A stretch of DNA of 44,114 nucleotides, taken from NCBI GenBank assembly GCA_018303205.1, contig JAGVYP010000036.1:1-44114 (forward strand), written 5' to 3'. The position numbers and the translations under genes were made by a program. The stretch is from Candidatus Woesearchaeota archaeon (GTDB lineage Archaea; Nanobdellota; Nanobdellia; Woesearchaeales; JAGWAF01). This document shows, one piece after another, positions 41,222-44,114 of this stretch (positions are counted from its first letter, which is position 1; each line of letters starts with the position of its first letter). A model generated the notes under the pieces. It had not been told where the DNA came from. It searched no databases and saw nothing but the letters and a program-made list of their open reading frames with translations.

Positions 41222-41237
41222 ATTTAAGGTATTCTCA

Positions 41238-41402
41238 AGGTTGTTGCGAAAGTGGTTAGCAGCCTTAAGGTCGAGTGTTTCAGCAAAAAGAATAAACAGT
41301 GACAAGAGGGTTGTCTCAGTCGGAGAATGTCACTTATCAAGAAAAAAAAATAACTACGCGAGAAGGCTGCTAACCCGAACGAAGTGAGTTTCGCAACAAC
41401 CT
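41238..41402 (+). ncRNA. Long imperfect inverted repeat / structured RNA candidate after the ferredoxin gene
   Basis: AGGTTGTTGCGAAA at 41238-41251 pairs perfectly with 41389-41402, and GGTTAGCAGCCTT at 41254-41266 pairs perfectly with 41363-41375. The 13-nt strand 41376-41388 makes an asymmetric internal loop. Inside lies a third hairpin, AGTGACA 41298-41304 with TGTCACT 41328-41334. In total 34 base pairs are found in ~165 nt. It does not share the conserved loops of the 12761 and 34970 elements. It could be the 3' region of the ferredoxin mRNA or a separate RNA. The strand is not certain. Confidence 0.5.
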
Positions 41403-41451
41403 CGGTTTTCTCAAACGAAAAATAAAGATGATCACTTCCAAAATAGAAAGA

Positions 41452-41459
41452 TTTAAGTA
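41452..41459 (+). promoter_or_regulatory. TATA-like box for the small archaeal protein gene
   Basis: TTTAAGTA is centred 26.5 nt before ATG 41482 and overlaps the left end of a 24-bp palindrome. Confidence 0.45.
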
Positions 41460-41479
41460 CTGAAAGTACTTTCAGTACT
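41456..41479. promoter_or_regulatory. Perfect 24-bp palindrome, probable operator
   Basis: AGTACTGAAAGT followed by its exact reverse complement ACTTTCAGTACT fills the space between the TATA-like box and ATG 41482 (2-nt gap). That is where a repressor would block archaeal initiation. It could instead form an mRNA hairpin, but a leaderless start at 41482 would leave it untranscribed. Confidence 0.55.
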
Positions 41480-41481
41480 CT

Positions 41482-41730
41482 ATGAAAGAGCTCCTCATAA
41501 GTTACAGTACGAAGCATCTTCTTCCTAGAAAACAAGTTCAGATAGTAAGAGAACTCTATGGATACACTGATGTTTCAAAACACGGAAAGTATAGATATGA
41601 AAGATCTGGCATTTTAACAGGGATATTCCATAAAAGAATCAGGCATGGTTGCTTTCAGATTCACCAAAAACATCTTTCCATGTTGAAAAGTTTTTTCAAA
41701 AAATGGAATGTAAAAATAGAGGTCTACTGA
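41482..41730 (+). CDS. Small basic conserved-looking archaeal protein of unknown function
   Basis: The product is 82 aa, strongly basic (many Lys, Arg and His). ISYSTKHLLPRKQVQIVREL is followed by YGYTDVSKHGKYRYERSG, then a helix and a final strand (NVKIEVY). The core pattern L-x-x-R-x-x-V-R-E-L-Y-G-Y-x-D-x-S resembles uncharacterised archaeal small proteins I recall, but I cannot name a family. Size and charge fit a nucleic-acid-binding protein. The palindrome placed 2 nt before its ATG suggests autoregulation. No partner gene follows; the next gene is convergent. Confidence 0.6.
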   Translation: MKELLISYSTKHLLPRKQVQIVRELYGYTDVSKHGKYRYERSGILTGIFHKRIRHGCFQIHQKHLSMLKSFFKKWNVKIEVY

Positions 41731-41889
41731 GAAAACCAAATTTTTCAAAATCCTTGAATCTTTTTTATTTTTCATCGAATTTTTCGAATCTTTTTAAAAA
41801 AATAGGCATAAGAAGTAGTTTCAATCATTTTTCCTATTTCTCATCATTGTACCCTTATTTGTCATAAAAAAAAGAAGATAAAAGAAGGT

Positions 41890-43428
41890 TCAATTTGATC
41901 TGACATGAAGAAAATTTCTGCAAGAGGTTTGGATAGGAGTAGGTTGTCCAAAAATGCTTTTGAGTTTTTCATACCAATTATCAAATGCATTTGGACGATA
42001 CGTATCAGGCAAGCAGACTTCTTTGAAATGAGAAAAAAGATAAGAACTTTGATTATGAAAGATAGGATCGCTAGGAACTCGTGCGTCTAATAAGAATGCG
42101 GTCACATTATGCTGTTGAACATAAGATTGCACATTTCTGAATTCACTTCTATCCTTGAAGACGGTATCAAGTTCGGCAAGAAGATACGATTCTTCCTGTT
42201 TTACACCGTAATGAAAATCATTATCTTGTTCAAGCAAGAAAAGATCTGAAGCATAACGCGTAAGAATATTTGAATGCCCCTGTCCTACAAGATACTCATG
42301 AACATACTTTTCTCTTTCACCTGTAAGGTTCGTGATAGGATTAAAAAAATTAACAGTCATGATGAGAATGAGAAAAATAATGAACAAAGATGCTGCAGTC
42401 TTTTTGAATGAAATATGTTGATACAATTCATATGCTCCGTAAGCTGCAAGCAGAGCAATGGCTGGCATGACTTGATAATAATACGATGCGTAATATCCCT
42501 TACTCATAAGAAAAAAAAGATGGAGAACAACAACCCAGAGAAAAATCAAAAAACAAGGTTTTTTGAAAGAAGAAAATTTTTCAGAACGAAAAAAGAAAAA
42601 ATATGCTAACAAAACAAGAGGAATAAGATACATATCAAAGAGGAGATGCGTAATAGTACGAAAGACCTTCAGTTGTAAACTGGGAAAAATAAGAGGATTA
42701 AACTTATTAAAAACACCCACCATATAATAAAAAGTTTTGAACGTATGCGTTTTGAAGAGATAAACAAAAAGAGGAAGTAACCCAAGAACAACACCAAGAA
42801 CACATTGGAAGCTTTTTTGGAAAAAAGACTTGAGTGTTGGCATATGAAAACATTCTACGATAAAAAGAACAGGCAGGAGAATGAAGGACTTAGGATGGAA
42901 AAGAATGGCAACGCCAACAAAAAAGAATGATGAAACAAGATAATATCTTCCTCTTTTCAGATAAAGCAACACAGCAAGCACCTCAAAAAAGGTATGCACT
43001 GCATCAACAAAAACAATACCTGAAAAGGAGTTTACAATATTTGTGATGATATAGATAAAGATAGTGAGAAGTCCGATTTCTTTCTTATGAAAAATACGTA
43101 CTGCAATACTATAAAGAAGAAACGCAGTTGCTGTTTTAAAAAGAATAGTAACAAAGCGTGCCACCAAAAGGGAAGTGAATGATCCTCCGAAAAAAGAAAC
43201 AAAAGGGGTAAGCAACCAGATCATTCCCGGAGTCTTTTGATGGGAATTAAAGTAATCTGCATAAACGTGCTTTCCTTGTGTTTCCTGGAACGCAGAGTAA
43301 AGAAGGTTAGTTTCCACATCCCAACGAAATTCTTTGTAAACTGAAATAGAAAAAAAAGGAATAAGAATGGAGAGGATGAGAAATAGCCCTAAAAGATAAG
43401 GCATAAATTTGTTTAAAGAATAGGTCAT
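41890..43428 (-). CDS. GT39/ArnT-type membrane glycosyltransferase (second)
   Basis: The product is 512 aa with about 10-12 membrane helices. The first extracytoplasmic loop has FRWDVETN and YADYFNSHQKTPG, the acidic motif and the downstream Y-x-D-x-F-x-x-H-x-x-PG pattern of PMT/ArnT-like GT-C enzymes (PF13231-like). A soluble C-terminal part with an SSYLFSHFKEVCLP segment ends the protein. It would add sugar from a polyprenyl-phosphate donor on the outside. ATG 43428 is 27.5 nt from a TATA box; the TTG at 43437 lies upstream of the expected transcript start and is rejected. Confidence 0.83.
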   Translation of the reverse strand: MTYSLNKFMPYLLGLFLILSILIPFFSISVYKEFRWDVETNLLYSAFQETQGKHVYADYFNSHQKTPGMIWLLTPFVSFFGGSFTSLLVARFVTILFKTATAFLLYSIAVRIFHKKEIGLLTIFIYIITNIVNSFSGIVFVDAVHTFFEVLAVLLYLKRGRYYLVSSFFFVGVAILFHPKSFILLPVLFIVECFHMPTLKSFFQKSFQCVLGVVLGLLPLFVYLFKTHTFKTFYYMVGVFNKFNPLIFPSLQLKVFRTITHLLFDMYLIPLVLLAYFFFFRSEKFSSFKKPCFLIFLWVVVLHLFFLMSKGYYASYYYQVMPAIALLAAYGAYELYQHISFKKTAASLFIIFLILIMTVNFFNPITNLTGEREKYVHEYLVGQGHSNILTRYASDLFLLEQDNDFHYGVKQEESYLLAELDTVFKDRSEFRNVQSYVQQHNVTAFLLDARVPSDPIFHNQSSYLFSHFKEVCLPDTYRPNAFDNWYEKLKSIFGQPTPIQTSCRNFLHVRSN

Positions 43429-43451
43429 AAGAGCCAAACAATAAGAAAGAA

Positions 43452-43459
43452 TATTTAAA
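43452..43459 (-). promoter_or_regulatory. TATA box for the second GT39-type gene
   Basis: On the minus strand this reads TTTAAATA, centred 27.5 nt before ATG 43428. Confidence 0.6.
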
Positions 43460-43482
43460 GGTTGAGAAAAAAAATAGGAAAA

Positions 43483-43490
43483 ACCTTTAT
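43483..43490 (+). promoter_or_regulatory. TATA-like box for the GtrA gene
   Basis: TTTATAAA predicts a start near 43513 and a ~32-nt leader containing GAGGGTGG, a possible ribosome binding site. A second candidate, CTTTAAAA, sits near 43509. Confidence 0.4.
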
Positions 43491-43544
43491 AAATGGAACA
43501 GGATGCTTTAAAAAGAGAAAGCTTATGTAGAGTGAGGGTGGAGT

Positions 43545-44114
43545 ATGCAGGAAAAAGTTGAGAGTCTGATTAAGCTGTATTGCAGGCAAAAGCAGCTTCA
43601 AAAACTATTGATGAGGATAGTACAAAATCGTTTTCTCAAATTCTGCTTTGTGGGAGGAATCAGCACGATTCTGAATTACGGTTTTTTCTTTCTCTTCTTT
43701 ATACTGGGAATCCATTATTTGATAGCAGCAGCTGCAGGATACATCATAGGTGTTTTTGCAGGTTTTTTAATGAACAAGCATTTTACATTTCAGTCAAGTG
43801 CAAAATCCTATACGATTGAAATAACAAAGTACTTGATGGTGTATGCAACCTCCTTATTGCTTGCTTTGGGATTATTGAGAATTTTAGTCTTTTTTGGAAT
43901 GCATGCGACCCTTGCTTACATTGCAACGATTGTGGTTACTACGATTACCAACTTTTTGGGATGTAAATTATTTGTGTTCAATCACAGCTTATGGATTACG
44001 AAAGTAAATTTTCTGATTTACAGACATAAGTACTTGATACGCTATATGACCATTGGTGTCAGCGCTGTTTTTCTTGAAATTTTTATGATAGAAGTGCTCA
44101 CGTTAGCACAGAAA
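43545..44114 (+). CDS. GtrA-family membrane protein (cut by window edge)
   Basis: ATG 43545 opens a frame of 190 codons that runs off the right edge. FLKFCFVGGISTILNYGFFF and FAGFLMNKHFTFQS are the two signatures of the GtrA-like family (four-helix proteins thought to flip or handle polyprenyl-phosphate sugars). After the fourth helix and CKLFVFNHS, the sequence YLIRYMTIGVSAVFLEIFMI restarts the same N-terminal pattern, so a tandem second GtrA domain is likely. GGGTGG lies shortly before the ATG. This adds a second flippase-like step beside the GT39-type gene. Confidence 0.8.
   Translation, partial: MQEKVESLIKLYCRQKQLQKLLMRIVQNRFLKFCFVGGISTILNYGFFFLFFILGIHYLIAAAAGYIIGVFAGFLMNKHFTFQSSAKSYTIEITKYLMVYATSLLLALGLLRILVFFGMHATLAYIATIVVTTITNFLGCKLFVFNHSLWITKVNFLIYRHKYLIRYMTIGVSAVFLEIFMIEVLTLAQK

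Noticed and set aside
41238-41402. SRP RNA or RNase P RNA
   Set aside because: The SRP helix 8 consensus and the RNase P P4 consensus (GAGGAAAGTC and ACAGAA type) are not found.
1-44114. CRISPR array, insertion sequence or integrase
   Set aside because: No regularly spaced repeats, transposase or integrase motifs were seen on either strand.

Overview
The window looks like a piece of an AT-rich archaeal genome, most likely a small-genome (DPANN-like, e.g. Woesearchaeota/Pacearchaeota-type) archaeon. The archaeal signs are a geranylgeranyl-reductase-family protein, an AglB/STT3 oligosaccharyltransferase with a WWDFG motif, an archaeal/eukaryal-type prolyl-tRNA synthetase, and many TATA-like octamers centred 25-28 nt before start codons, the layout of leaderless archaeal transcripts. 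The lineage is inferred; no rRNA or tRNA gene was seen.

Layout. 1-10.6 kb: a secreted dockerin-repeat protein (cut by the left edge), a lipid reductase, a ParA-like ATPase divergent from AglB, then dolichyl-phosphate glycosyltransferase, DUF2304, UDP-sugar dehydrogenase and UDP-uronate epimerase, with a convergent UDP-glucose dehydrogenase. 10.8-14.5 kb: a degenerate PHP protein, a YjeF_N-like protein plus a three-cysteine ferredoxin, a structured RNA candidate, and a B12-binding radical SAM enzyme. 14.6-22.2 kb: two ribbon-helix-helix/phosphodiesterase pairs flanking two tandem nucleotidyltransferase paralogues, ProS and a PHP phosphatase. 22.2-29.7 kb: flippase, GT39-type transferase, GT2, a flippase-like UPF0104 protein, an alpha/alpha-toroid protein and an SGNH hydrolase. 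29.7-38.2 kb: a long minus-strand operon and a short plus-strand one that together hold a GDP-heptose-type pathway (gmhA, hddA, gmhB, an hddC-like nucleotidyltransferase), a transaldolase, oxidoreductases, a methyltransferase and a glycosyltransferase. 38.2-44.1 kb: glycosyltransferase, second B12 radical SAM enzyme, divergent ferredoxin, a second structured element, a small archaeal protein behind a perfect palindrome, a GT39-type transferase and a GtrA protein (cut by the right edge).

Taken together this is a cell-surface glycan island: activated uronic acids and heptoses are made in the cytoplasm, loaded on polyprenyl phosphate by GT2/GT4 enzymes, flipped, extended by membrane GT39-type enzymes and transferred to protein by AglB. 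Tailoring may come from the phosphodiesterase/sulfatase-fold, SGNH, methyltransferase and radical SAM proteins.

The most unusual signal is not protein-coding. A ~110-nt element occurs at 12761-12876 (+) and 34970-35076 (-). It has an outer stem with a conserved three-nucleotide bulge and two hairpins with identical 10-nt loops. The stems differ between copies but remain complementary, as expected for a conserved structured RNA. A partial copy may lie at 28475-28509.
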